The position numbers and the translations under genes were made by a program. This document shows, piece by piece, positions 38,611 through 47,929 of a stretch of 64,000 nucleotides of DNA. The first letter of the stretch is position 1. Each line of letters begins with the position of its first letter. The stretch is from Alkaliphilus hydrothermalis (GTDB lineage: Bacteria; Bacillota; Clostridia; Peptostreptococcales; Natronincolaceae), in NCBI RefSeq assembly GCF_016908555.1, contig NZ_JAFBEE010000003.1, forward strand, positions 134,134 to 198,133, given 5' to 3'. Below the pieces are notes generated by a model. That model was not told the DNA's origin, ran no database searches, and saw nothing but the letters and a program-made list of their open reading frames with translations.

Positions 38611-39918
38611 TTATAATCTTACTTTAATTTCTTCAACCAATTCCCCGTCTTCCACCACAATTCTTCCCGCTACTATGGTATGGGTCACCTTTCCCTTTAC
38701 CTCTTTACCGTGGAAGGGGCTATTTTTCCCCTTTGAAGCAAGTCTATTGACATCTATTTGGTATTCTTCCTCTGGGTCAATGATGGCAATATCAGCCCTT
38801 TGGCCAATCTTTATGCTACCACCCATTAACCCCAAGACCTTAGCAGGATTTGTACTCATTTTTTCGATTAATTCCATAGGAGTCAAGATTCCCTTTTCCA
38901 CCAGCTCCGTCACCCCTAGGGCTACTGCCGTCTCTAAGCCTACTATTCCAAAGGGGGCTTTTTCAAATCCTACTGCTTTTTCATCGGCATGATGGGGGGC
39001 ATGATCTGTAGCAATCACATCTATACTACCATCCTTCAGCCCTTGAATGATTTCCTCCAGATCCTCCTGTCCTCTAAGGGGTGGATTCATCTTTGTATTG
39101 GGATCTTTTCCTACTACTGCTTTCTCCGTCAAGGTAAAGTGGTGGGGGCATACCTCTGCCGTCACCCTTTCCCCCTTTAATTTAGCAGTTCTAATAATTC
39201 CTACTGCTCCTTTTGTGCTTACATGGCACAGGTGAAGTCTTGCACAGGTTTCTTTAGCTAGGTTGATATCCCTTAGGGTAATGATCTCTTCTGCTTCTGG
39301 CGGAATCCCCTTTAGTCCTAGCTCATCAGCCAATAGTCCTTGGTGCATTACCCCATCTGCCGCCAATTCATGATCTTCACAGTGGGAGAAAATCGGTAGG
39401 TCTAGCTTTGCAGCCTCCACCATTGCCTCCCTTAGTAGTTTTTTGTTCATGACAGTTTTTCCATCTTCACTGATGCCACAAACCCCTGCTTGTTTCATTT
39501 CTTGAATGTTAATCAATTCCTTACCCTGTTGTCCCTTAGTAATGCTCCCAATTGGGAGGACATTGACAACACCCGCCTCTACTGATTTCCTTTGGATATA
39601 TTCTACGACCTCTACACTGTCAATCACAGGGTTGGTATTGGGCATACAACAAATGGTGGTGAACCCTCCCAGAGCTGCACTACAACTTCCTGTCAAGATG
39701 TCTTCCTTATGTTGAAATCCTGGTTCTCTTAAATGTACATGGAGGTCGATCAAACCCGGTACTACCCACTTTCCAGTGGCATTGATCTCTTTTCCGTCTA
39801 CTACTTCAAGGTTTTTACCGATGGCTTTAATTTTCCCATCTTCTATTAGTAAATCCATTACTAAGTCTGTTTTAGTGGCAGGGTCAATCACTCTTCCATT
39901 TTTAATTAATGTTTTCAC
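38611..39918 (-). CDS. pyrC: Dihydroorotase
   Basis: A 435-residue class I zinc amidohydrolase closing the dihydroorotate ring. Metal ligands are in DLHVHLREPG, SHCED, LHLCHVS and ATDHAPHH. Preceded by its own PyrR leader and promoter, so it is regulated in parallel with carAB-pyrKDE. pyrB is not in the window, so aspartate transcarbamylase must be encoded elsewhere. Confidence 0.96.
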   Translation of the reverse strand: MKTLIKNGRVIDPATKTDLVMDLLIEDGKIKAIGKNLEVVDGKEINATGKWVVPGLIDLHVHLREPGFQHKEDILTGSCSAALGGFTTICCMPNTNPVIDSVEVVEYIQRKSVEAGVVNVLPIGSITKGQQGKELINIQEMKQAGVCGISEDGKTVMNKKLLREAMVEAAKLDLPIFSHCEDHELAADGVMHQGLLADELGLKGIPPEAEEIITLRDINLAKETCARLHLCHVSTKGAVGIIRTAKLKGERVTAEVCPHHFTLTEKAVVGKDPNTKMNPPLRGQEDLEEIIQGLKDGSIDVIATDHAPHHADEKAVGFEKAPFGIVGLETAVALGVTELVEKGILTPMELIEKMSTNPAKVLGLMGGSIKIGQRADIAIIDPEEEYQIDVNRLASKGKNSPFHGKEVKGKVTHTIVAGRIVVEDGELVEEIKVRL

Positions 39919-39977
39919 TGAAATTCCTCCCTTTTCTTATTCCACAATTTTAACGATGTTGGTCTACAGGAACGATT

Positions 39978-40091
39978 TTAGACATAATAAAAAGAGCAAC
40001 AAAAAGGAGAACTCAGTCTCTTTTTCATTGCTCTGGGTATATTAATTAGTATATAAATTTGTACGACAAAAAATCCATTGAACTTTTTCAT
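39978..40091 (-). CDS. Leader peptide ORF crossing the pyrC attenuator
   Basis: A 37-codon frame MKKFNGFFVV ... PFCCSFYYV begins 11 bases after the second PyrR hairpin, whose 3' arm AAAGG serves as ribosome site. It reads through the terminator and stops at GTC-TAA 11 bases past the T-run. Start, end and placement match the ORF before carA, although the middle differs in length (37 against 65 codons). A TTTTTT run follows the start codon closely. It was too short for a usual gene call. Confidence 0.6.
   Translation of the reverse strand: MKKFNGFFVVQIYILINIPRAMKKRLSSPFCCSFYYV
39989..40034 (-). terminator. Attenuator terminator before pyrC
   Basis: On the minus strand AGAGCAA, then GAAAAAGAGA, pair with TCTC, TTTTT and TTGCTCT, followed by TTTTTATT. 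The stem is long and strong. Confidence 0.85.
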
Positions 40092-40101
40092 AGCTCTCAT
40101 T

Positions 40102-40132
40102 CCTTTCTGGCCTCTCTGGACCAATTTAAAGG
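40102..40132 (-). promoter_or_regulatory. PyrR-binding hairpin before pyrC
   Basis: Identical over 31 bases to 36828-36858: CCTTT stem base, GGTCCAGAGAGGCC loop region, AAAGG closing arm. The flanking GTGAGTCTA upstream and AATGAGA downstream are also shared by the two leaders. Confidence 0.88.
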
Positions 40133-40152
40133 TAGACTCACATTCTTAAGTT

Positions 40153-40181
40153 ATCTTAGCATAGCTGATGATATTTGTCAA
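40153..40181 (-). promoter_or_regulatory. Promoter of pyrC-pyrF
   Basis: On the minus strand TTGACA (40181-40176), 17 bases, TAAGAT (40158-40153). The same arrangement as the carA promoter, only a few bases after the preceding gene ends. Confidence 0.85.
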
Positions 40182-40186
40182 AGGGA

Positions 40187-40909
40187 TTATGTAGACAGCA
40201 TTTCAAAAGTCCTCTGGGTATCCTCTGGCTTCTTAAAGTTTATTAGAACAAATTTCCCATCCTTATACCTTATTAGTATATATGGTCCTCTCTTGGATTC
40301 TAAATAAATCATACCGCTACCCCATTCCTCCAGTTGAAAGTTCCCCTTGAGGATATTCCCAAAATCAAAACCATTTACTTTTCTTTCGATTTCTGGGATT
40401 TCGTCAATCAATTCCATTGAAATGATTTCCTTCTCTGCTATCGTCGTACCATACATACCTGTTATTTGCAAAGCCCCTCCCTCTAGCACCACTTCACTAG
40501 GGAGAACGCCATAAATCATTAGTCCTGAAGACAGTAGAATAATTGGTATAAAGATAAGTATCCCTGTAACCACAGTACTTTTTTTCATTTGCTGTTGTCC
40601 TTCTTGCCCTTTGCTTTGGAACCGTTGGCCTTTGACCACCATATAGATGGTAATGCCGATAACTACGATCCAAGTTAAGTCCCCCACTAGTTTGTATCCT
40701 AGTGTTCTTAAGATGACTCCTAAAAGCATGACACAACTTAAGAGATACATCATATTCCCCATAAAAATTCCTAAACCTTCAATATCCACCTTTTCCTTTT
40801 CTTTCTTAGATGCAGTATTATAACCAGCGATCAACCAATAGCATTTGAAGTGTTTTATAAGTATCGCCAATACAAAGAATAGTACTGCTATTAGTGCTAC
40901 AATCCACAT
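40187..40909 (-). CDS. DUF3784 membrane protein with C-terminal PH-like domain
   Basis: A 240-residue protein. An N-terminal membrane segment is followed by LIAGYNTASKKEKEKVD, the mark of DUF3784, with two more segments near residues 52-95. Then come a membrane segment near 110-130 and a C-terminal bacterial-PH-like domain (around GGALQITGMYGTTI to the end). The ribosome site AAGGAGGAGAGG fits. The function is unknown. The pyrC promoter begins within 10 bases of its stop codon. Confidence 0.7.
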   Translation of the reverse strand: MWIVALIAVLFFVLAILIKHFKCYWLIAGYNTASKKEKEKVDIEGLGIFMGNMMYLLSCVMLLGVILRTLGYKLVGDLTWIVVIGITIYMVVKGQRFQSKGQEGQQQMKKSTVVTGILIFIPIILLSSGLMIYGVLPSEVVLEGGALQITGMYGTTIAEKEIISMELIDEIPEIERKVNGFDFGNILKGNFQLEEWGSGMIYLESKRGPYILIRYKDGKFVLINFKKPEDTQRTFEMLST

Positions 40910-40927
40910 ATCCTCTCCTCCTTAAAT

Positions 40928-41185
40928 CTAATGGGCATCCGCTTTCTCTATGAGTTTTCCATCCCTGTATATAAAATCCTTCACATGCTTCTTCATTTCT
41001 TCCTCCGTCATACCTGGCCTTCCCCCACCTGCTTCTATGATCCACTGATTATTCTCCTGCTTCAGCCTAGCATAGGTGGTTCCTAGGTTTGATTTAAAAC
41101 TTTTACTCTCTTTCCTTTCGCTTGGACTGGATATGATTCTGCAACGTCTCCTTCGAACCAAACCTCCACTGTCTTTCCTACCCAA
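40928..41185 (-). pseudogene. Short ORF, probably a displaced or frameshifted C-terminal segment
   Basis: The recognisable part is GTTYARLKQENNQWIIEAGG followed by a charged helix ending KLIEKADAH. The frame's first 35 codons overlap the DUF3221 lipoprotein in another frame and are not convincing. No start with a good ribosome site exists between the lipoprotein stop (41083) and this segment, apart from an ATG near 41010 that would give only 27 residues. It may be a remnant joined to the lipoprotein by a lost frame, or a distinct truncated gene. Confidence 0.4.
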
Positions 41186-41460
41186 AGATCATCAACTGAT
41201 AATCCTTGTTGCTCTTCACCAACAATATTGGTATCTTGAACTATGCTAATATAGGCCTGATCGTAGGAGGTACCCTCCTCCAGTTCACCCTTTACGAATA
41301 TTCTACCTACTCCACCAGCTTGATTTTTTTCAACAGCTATTATGACCCCTCTTATGTCCGGTCCTCCAATAGCTTCCTCTGTCGTCTCATCACCACATCC
41401 AACCAGTGTCAGCAACATCATCACTACCATTAATAATGCCGTTAACTTTTTAGTCATCAT
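41083..41460 (-). CDS. DUF3221-like lipoprotein
   Basis: A 125-residue protein with a lipoprotein signal (MTKKLTALLMVVMMLLTLVG then Cys; lipobox LVGC). The compact mature domain (GVIIAVEKNQAGGVGRIFVK ... VGKTVEVWFEGDVAESYPVQ) fits DUF3221/YobA-type proteins. AGGAGGTGCTT precedes ATG 41460. It is likely anchored on the outer face of the membrane. Function unknown. Confidence 0.75.
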   Translation of the reverse strand: MMTKKLTALLMVVMMLLTLVGCGDETTEEAIGGPDIRGVIIAVEKNQAGGVGRIFVKGELEEGTSYDQAYISIVQDTNIVGEEQQGLSVDDLWVGKTVEVWFEGDVAESYPVQAKGKRVKVLNQT

Positions 41461-41783
41461 AAGCACCTCCTTTTATTTGACTAATTTAAAATTAATAATG
41501 TTCCATTTTCTTGAACTTTTTTGCAATATGAAAATTTTCGGGATACAATATAGTAAATGAATAAGATACATAAATTAGCTTTGGGAATAATATTTAAGCA
41601 ATTTGTTTTGGTGCATTACAAATTTGTTGGGTATTAAGGATATAATGATTAATATATTACTTTATACACTACCCTCTAAATTTATTCTTATTCATCTAGT
41701 CTAAATTTTGCGATACTGCTTTAATGTAAAGTAACTCATAACAAATATTTTCTAAATATATTTTGGGAAGGGGATTTATTCAT
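41461..41783. other. Intergenic region before the three-gene unit
   Basis: AT-rich divergent spacer between the lipoprotein gene and the giant nucleotidyltransferase gene. No ORF, clear promoter or strong hairpin was found by eye. The ribosome site GGGAAGGGG lies at its right end. Confidence 0.4.
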
Positions 41784-44700
41784 ATGGTTACCGCAAGACG
41801 ATTATATCAGAGTATTTGTGGTGAATTACTTCACCCAGAGTTCCTGGAGAATACTCAGATAAAAGGGCCTTTTATAAAAGAAATAATCGAAGCACCTGAG
41901 TTCATTAACCAAATCTCATATATTGTCACCAATAGGGACTATAGCTGTGGGGCTGTGCTTCACCTATGTAAACAGTTCCTCCACAAGCTATGGGGAGACG
42001 AAATGCCTCCTGATCCCCTCTTTTATATCTATCAATTTACCCTAAGCAAATCCTTTCCTCAATCGGTGGAAATCGACCTAAGACAGGAATGGACTAAAGG
42101 ATGCCTCCTCTATTTGCAGGTTCTTCGGGTGGTGGCACAGTTAGAGATGGAGAGCGATGGAGATACAATCCTCCAACAGAAGCCCCTACGTTTTCTAACT
42201 AATGAGGAAGAGTCCTACTACAAAGTCTCAGAGGAGTATCGACACTTTAAATGGGCTTTTTATCAAGAATATATCTATGAAATGATGAAGCTGAATCAAG
42301 AGGTATTGAACCACAATACCCTAGACCATATCTCAGGTGTTCATCATTTAGCCCTTTTTATCGGAAAACAATTATTTGACGCAGGGGTTCCTGTTGACCT
42401 TGGAAGGGTTTCCGGAGCAGCAGCAGGGCATGATCTAGGTAAATTTGGATGTAAAAGCTGGGAAGGCAAACGGGTTGCCTATCTCCACTACTATTATACA
42501 GACCTATGGTTTAAGAATCACGGAATCACCTTTATTGGGCATATTGCTTTAAATCATTCTGTTTGGGATTTAGAATTGGAAAATCTCTCTATAGAATCCC
42601 TCATATTAATTTATTCCGATTTTCGTGTGAAGAATGACTTTAATGAAAAAGCAAATAAATATGAAATGACCTTCTTCTCCCTCAAGGATTCCTTTCAAGT
42701 GATCTTGGATAAACTAGATAACCTTGATGCTACAAAGGAAAGAAGGTATACCCGTGTTTATTCAAAACTAAAGGATTTCGAAGATTACCTATTAAACCTT
42801 AATATTGAAACAAATCCTGATTTACCAGCTACCATTTCTCCAAAATTGGAGAAAAAATATTTCTCCTTAATGAAGGGAAAGGAAGTAACTGAAAATCTCA
42901 AGTACCTTGCCATCCGACATAACATCCTTTTGATGTATCATTTTAGAAATGAAAGCTCTCTAAATGAAATCTTAGAAATGGCCAGAAGCGAAGAAGATCC
43001 GAGGAATTTAAGGGCTTATTTAGATGTTTTTCATGAGTATTGTACATATCTAACCCAAAAACAAAAGATTATCACCCTCAGATTCTTATATGAAAAATTA
43101 GTTCATTCTGAGGAGGATATTCGTCGCCATAGTGCTGAAGTAATGGGCAACCTGATTATTTTATTTGATGAAGATTATCGGAAGGAAATTCCCCAGGGAG
43201 TAACCTTAGCCCCTGCTGCCTTCACCAGTTGTAGTCTATTGGAGGAATACATTGACCTGTTCATCAATCCACCCCATCAGATTATTCCCCTCCATCGCCA
43301 ATGGATGGGCTATAGCATGAAGGTATTGATTACTTACATATTTTCTATGTGTACCAATAGACAAATTCAACAATACAAAAATGTTGTACTAAAGTATTAT
43401 TCTTCAAAGACTTTTTACGAAACAAACATTAACATTTATCTATTGGATATTATCAAATACATCCCCCTAGAGGATGATACCGAATCCCTCACAATTATTT
43501 GTGATTATCTTTCCAATAGTCTTAGGAGTAACAATCAAGATTTAAAGGTGGCTTCATTGGATGCCATAGACTATTTGGTAAGACATTTAAAGGATCATCG
43601 GGAATTGATTAAAAGAATTGAAGATATTCTCCTACAATATAAGGACGTAGGATTTCCAGCAGAAAATTATCTACAACTACGGATTTCCAAGAGTCTTTCC
43701 ATGGATGAAGAAATCAGTCAGCACTACCACCAGCTCTGCCAGAAGGATATGGAGAGCATTTCGGATCTATTCTTAAGCAATCTGAAAACTGCCACCAGTT
43801 GGGTGACAAAGAAGGTACAAGTAAAAATGCTGTTGGAGTATTTCCTAGAGAATGGAAATGTCACTGGACTTTATACTGCTATGCATTTTTGTAATCTCTT
43901 AAAGGTTAGTGCCGTAGAAAGCGTCCGCAATGGGGCAGGGAGGGCCTTGGTAAAGCTTTTTCCCCACCTACCTGTTGAGCAACGAAACGATATTGCCATT
44001 GAACTTTTGAGGGGATTGGAAATTGAAGGGTATCAATTTACAAAGTATATTCCTATCTATTTAGGTAAAGTTCTTCTTTATCTAAGACCCTATGAGCTGG
44101 ATGAAGTTATTGATGATTTGGAGGAAAAGATTCGCCAATCCAATAACCAAACCAAATCCCTGCTATTAAGGACCATTGGTATTATCATCTCGGGCTATGA
44201 TGAATATGCCGAGCGATTTCAAGAGGATGAAAACGCCTTTGCTAAGAGACAAACTAAGCTTCTTGGTATTCTCATTAATGGTCTTGTCCATGACGATTTA
44301 CAAATTCGTCAAATCTCCTTTACCGTTATTGGTAAGGAGCTGTTTGGTTCCAAAATATTAACTAAAGCAGAGAAATATTTTATATTTAAAACCATCAGTA
44401 AAAAACTCCTGACACTACTGGCAGAGGGAGAAGAAAGCCAACTGCTTTTCCTATCCAATGCAGCTGGTCTGAATTATATTTATCGTTTTATCACTGACTA
44501 TGTATTTGAGCACGGAGAAATTCAGCTTCCTATTCCTTCAAATGTGGCATTTTTCCCTGGAACCTTTGATCCCTTTACCCTTGGTCACAAGGAGATTTCA
44601 AAGGCAATCCGGGATGAAGGCTTTGAGGTATTTCTAGCGGTGGATGAGTTTTCTTGGTCTAAAAGGACGCAACCAAATTTAATCAGAAGAAATATTATTA

Positions 44701-46685
44701 ATAAATCTATCGCCGACGAAATGAACATTTTTCTATATCCAGAGGATTTTCCTACTAACATTGGAAATCCTAAGGATTTGAAGCAGCTTAAAGAAATCTT
44801 CAACAACGAAGATGTGTATATTGTTGTGGGTAGTGATGTGGTGATGAATGCCTCTGCTTATCACTCTACTTCACAGGAGAACACGATCCACCATTTCCCC
44901 CATATTATCTTTGAACGTCGGGAGAATGGTCATGAATATGACCCAGATAAATTACAAGAATCCTTGAAGCAAATCCTCGCTCCAGTGGTGAACTTGACTT
45001 TGCCACCCCGATATGAGGATATTAGTTCTACTCAAATTCGAAACTATATTGATGAAGGACGAGATATTTCTAAGCTGATGGACCCACTGGCTCAAAAGTA
45101 TATTTATAAAAATAATCTATACAAGAAGGAACCCCAGTATAAGTCGGTAATCCAGACCATATCTATAGATGTTGAAGTAATAGAAGATTATCAAGAGGAT
45201 TTAATTTATATGGTGGCATCCTCCTTTCATCAAGAGGTGGAGGAAGTTGCCAATAGACTAAAGAAGCTTTGTCAAGATTTCAACGGTAGGATGGTTATCA
45301 TTAAGGATATCAATAACGCTAATAATCTTCTGGCTTATTCCATTTTCCATTGGATTCCCTCCGATCGGATTTATCAAGAATTTCAAGATAGTAAGATTAC
45401 AGAACTGATTCGAAGCAAATCTACGGGGCGAATTATTTCCCTTGACGGCTTTTTCATTAAGGAATATGCTCATTTGCGTAACCTATACCAAATTATCTTA
45501 ACGGAGACCCTTACCTATTGTCTCAGAAAGGACTTTAGCTATGGCATCTATAGAAACAATATTGATGATATAGTTTCTGAGGAGCTTATGGAACTGATTA
45601 GACTTCATGGATTCCTTCCTGTTCCTACGGTTCACGAGGATCATCCAATCATGGCGGTGGATTTAACTAATCCATGTACCTTAAATCTTGATTTAGAAAC
45701 CGTCATCAAAGAGCCCTTTAGAAGTAATGGTATGGTGAAGGAAGTCATTGGCAGTACCCGTAAAAATCTCCAAGAGGCTCTGACAAAGCTATACCCTGGA
45801 AATTTAGTTCTATCCTTTGATAGGAGTATCATTGATGAAACGCTAGTACGGAAAATATGTAGGGAAAATGGTGTGCCTCCTCTCCCTACTCAACCAAGAA
45901 AACTGGGGGATCTAATGTGTGTTCCCTTTGGTAATATTCTAAATAGAGCCATTGTCCCCAACACCGTCACCAAATCCCTCCATACGGAGAAATTATTCTA
46001 TCCCTATATGAAGGGCTTCACCATCGGTTCCTATCCCTTCTACTTGGATTTGATTAATCAAGTAAAGATGATTCGTTCCTTTAATCGCCCTGTTATCCTA
46101 GTGGATGACTTATTAAATAAGGGTTATCGTATCAAAGCCCTAGACCCCCTATTTAAAACCCAAGGGGTTAATGTTCAGAAAACAATTGTGGGAATCCTTT
46201 CGGGGCGAGGCAAGGAACTAATGGAAATTCAAAATAGAGAAGTGGAATGCGCATACTTTATGCCAAAGCTTAATCTTTGGTTTAATGAAAATTTAATGTA
46301 TCCCTTTATTGGTGGAGATACCCTATGGCGGGGAGTTTATCCAGAAGAGAATTTACTACCTTCTATTAACTTGATCCTCCCCTATACTTCTCCCTATTAT
46401 ATTAGAGGGGTTTCAAACCATCTGATCCACAATTTATCGGAGGTATCTATAAGAAATTCCATTGAAATCTTAAGGGTATTGGAGATTGAATATCAAAAGG
46501 TTAATGAGCGTAAATTAACCTTAGCTTCTTTGAATGAGGTGTTTTTATATCCTCGATGCCCCGATCATGGGGAGAATATTTATTATGATTTGAGCCTAAG
46601 TCCATCCCACTATCTAAAGAATGACTTAGAGCTACTAAATCGACTAGAATCCAGTATCATCACCAGCGAAACAAGGAGGGATTAA
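41784..46685 (+). CDS. Giant HD / helical-repeat / nucleotidyltransferase / phosphoribosyltransferase-like protein
   Basis: A 1633-residue multidomain protein (residue numbers counted from the upstream TTG at 41763). An HD-type metal site spans about 184-286 (HNTLDH, AAGHDLGKFG, GHIALNHS, IYSDF). Residues about 370-900 are helical and look like HEAT/ARM repeats. A NadD/CoaD-type nucleotidyltransferase follows at about 927-1110, with FFPGTFDPFTLGH and ISSTQIR; the usual first His of HxGH is Thr. About 1140-1290 may be a GNAT-like domain (weak). About 1380-1560 resembles a phosphoribosyltransferase, with RPVILVDDLLNKGYR as PRPP-type motif. ATG 41784 is preferred behind GAAGGGG. Three domains touch nucleotide or NAD chemistry, but no pathway can be named. 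Confidence 0.8.
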   Translation: MVTARRLYQSICGELLHPEFLENTQIKGPFIKEIIEAPEFINQISYIVTNRDYSCGAVLHLCKQFLHKLWGDEMPPDPLFYIYQFTLSKSFPQSVEIDLRQEWTKGCLLYLQVLRVVAQLEMESDGDTILQQKPLRFLTNEEESYYKVSEEYRHFKWAFYQEYIYEMMKLNQEVLNHNTLDHISGVHHLALFIGKQLFDAGVPVDLGRVSGAAAGHDLGKFGCKSWEGKRVAYLHYYYTDLWFKNHGITFIGHIALNHSVWDLELENLSIESLILIYSDFRVKNDFNEKANKYEMTFFSLKDSFQVILDKLDNLDATKERRYTRVYSKLKDFEDYLLNLNIETNPDLPATISPKLEKKYFSLMKGKEVTENLKYLAIRHNILLMYHFRNESSLNEILEMARSEEDPRNLRAYLDVFHEYCTYLTQKQKIITLRFLYEKLVHSEEDIRRHSAEVMGNLIILFDEDYRKEIPQGVTLAPAAFTSCSLLEEYIDLFINPPHQIIPLHRQWMGYSMKVLITYIFSMCTNRQIQQYKNVVLKYYSSKTFYETNINIYLLDIIKYIPLEDDTESLTIICDYLSNSLRSNNQDLKVASLDAIDYLVRHLKDHRELIKRIEDILLQYKDVGFPAENYLQLRISKSLSMDEEISQHYHQLCQKDMESISDLFLSNLKTATSWVTKKVQVKMLLEYFLENGNVTGLYTAMHFCNLLKVSAVESVRNGAGRALVKLFPHLPVEQRNDIAIELLRGLEIEGYQFTKYIPIYLGKVLLYLRPYELDEVIDDLEEKIRQSNNQTKSLLLRTIGIIISGYDEYAERFQEDENAFAKRQTKLLGILINGLVHDDLQIRQISFTVIGKELFGSKILTKAEKYFIFKTISKKLLTLLAEGEESQLLFLSNAAGLNYIYRFITDYVFEHGEIQLPIPSNVAFFPGTFDPFTLGHKEISKAIRDEGFEVFLAVDEFSWSKRTQPNLIRRNIINKSIADEMNIFLYPEDFPTNIGNPKDLKQLKEIFNNEDVYIVVGSDVVMNASAYHSTSQENTIHHFPHIIFERRENGHEYDPDKLQESLKQILAPVVNLTLPPRYEDISSTQIRNYIDEGRDISKLMDPLAQKYIYKNNLYKKEPQYKSVIQTISIDVEVIEDYQEDLIYMVASSFHQEVEEVANRLKKLCQDFNGRMVIIKDINNANNLLAYSIFHWIPSDRIYQEFQDSKITELIRSKSTGRIISLDGFFIKEYAHLRNLYQIILTETLTYCLRKDFSYGIYRNNIDDIVSEELMELIRLHGFLPVPTVHEDHPIMAVDLTNPCTLNLDLETVIKEPFRSNGMVKEVIGSTRKNLQEALTKLYPGNLVLSFDRSIIDETLVRKICRENGVPPLPTQPRKLGDLMCVPFGNILNRAIVPNTVTKSLHTEKLFYPYMKGFTIGSYPFYLDLINQVKMIRSFNRPVILVDDLLNKGYRIKALDPLFKTQGVNVQKTIVGILSGRGKELMEIQNREVECAYFMPKLNLWFNENLMYPFIGGDTLWRGVYPEENLLPSINLILPYTSPYYIRGVSNHLIHNLSEVSIRNSIEILRVLEIEYQKVNERKLTLASLNEVFLYPRCPDHGENIYYDLSLSPSHYLKNDLELLNRLESSIITSETRRD

Positions 46686-46687
46686 TT

Positions 46688-47929
46688 TTGAAATATTATC
46701 GTCTGAAGGACAAGATTCTTTTTTCTCTAGAGAACTATCCCAATCTAACTAAAATTACCGAGGAAGAAGCACAATCCACCAGTGGCTTGATATATTTCCT
46801 TAAACATAATGACAATATTCCCACCCGTAGAAGCTTTTGCCTTGCCCACCCTCAAATGATTTATTCCCATAGGGAGGATTTAAGCCTTCTACAAAGGGAG
46901 CAGACCAACACCGTTGGTCTTCCCCAATGGGTTTTTGATAAGATACAGAAACGGGAGGTCATGGCAATCAATACAGCATTTAAGAGCTGGCAGGAGCCTC
47001 TGTTTAATGTCCCCCCTAAAAAATGGCGGGTCAATATCGCTGGATTGGGGGATGTTGGGGGGACCCTATTGATTGGACTTAGACTCCTTGGTGGAGACAT
47101 TATCGACTCCATCGGGATCTATGACCGGGATCTAAAAAAACTCCAACGTTGGGAACAGGAAATCAATCAAATCAATGGCTACAACACCCCTAACCTACCA
47201 GATGTAAGAATCCTCAAAGAAGATGAGGTCTTTGATTGTGATGCCTTTGTATTTTGTATCGCTGCCCATGTCCCCGAGGTGGGAAAAGAATCTGGGGATG
47301 TTCGAATGGTTCAGTTGGAGGCAAATTCTAAAATCATTGGTGCCTATGGAACATTAGCTCGACAGGCTGAATTTAAGGGGATTTTTGCTGTGGTGTCAGA
47401 CCCAGTTGACCTCTTGTGTAAGGCTGTGTACTTAGCCAGTAACACCAATGAAGAGGGACAGCAGGACGAAAAAGGATTAGCCCCCGAACAAGTACGGGGC
47501 TATGGCCTTGGGGTAATGAATGCCCGTGCCCTATATTATGCAAATAAAAGGACTGATACAAAAAACTATGTCACTGAAGGTCGGGCCTTTGGTCCCCATG
47601 GGGCAGGATTGATCATTGCCAATAGTATCGAAAATTATCATCAGGAGCTATCTTTATACTTAACAGAAAAGGCTAGAACAGCCAACCTTGAGGTGAGGGA
47701 AACTGGCTACAAGCCCTATATTGCCCCTGCCCTTTCCTCTGGGACTTTGTCTATTTTGGATACCCTCAGGGGAGAATGGCATTATAGTGCCACCTATATG
47801 GGGGGAGTCTACATGGGAGCAAAGAATCGACTGCTGCCCTCTGGTACTGAGGTGGAAATCCTTGATCTTCCCCCTCAACTAATGGAACGACTACAGGCAA
47901 CCTATGATGAATTGAGGGATCTCCTATGA
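46688..47929 (+). CDS. Lactate/malate dehydrogenase-like protein
   Basis: A 413-residue protein. After about 110 residues of unknown N-terminal sequence comes a Rossmann fold opening VNIAGLGDVGGTLLIGLRLL. Then come FCIAAHVPEVG, VSDPVDLLCKAVY and EGRAFGPHGAGLIIANS, which resemble NAD-binding and substrate-loop blocks of 2-hydroxyacid (LDH/MDH) dehydrogenases. The catalytic His is not placed with certainty. It starts with TTG behind AAGGAGGG, two bases after the preceding stop, and overlaps the next gene in an ATGA junction. The substrate is unknown. Confidence 0.7.
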   Translation: MKYYRLKDKILFSLENYPNLTKITEEEAQSTSGLIYFLKHNDNIPTRRSFCLAHPQMIYSHREDLSLLQREQTNTVGLPQWVFDKIQKREVMAINTAFKSWQEPLFNVPPKKWRVNIAGLGDVGGTLLIGLRLLGGDIIDSIGIYDRDLKKLQRWEQEINQINGYNTPNLPDVRILKEDEVFDCDAFVFCIAAHVPEVGKESGDVRMVQLEANSKIIGAYGTLARQAEFKGIFAVVSDPVDLLCKAVYLASNTNEEGQQDEKGLAPEQVRGYGLGVMNARALYYANKRTDTKNYVTEGRAFGPHGAGLIIANSIENYHQELSLYLTEKARTANLEVRETGYKPYIAPALSSGTLSILDTLRGEWHYSATYMGGVYMGAKNRLLPSGTEVEILDLPPQLMERLQATYDELRDLL

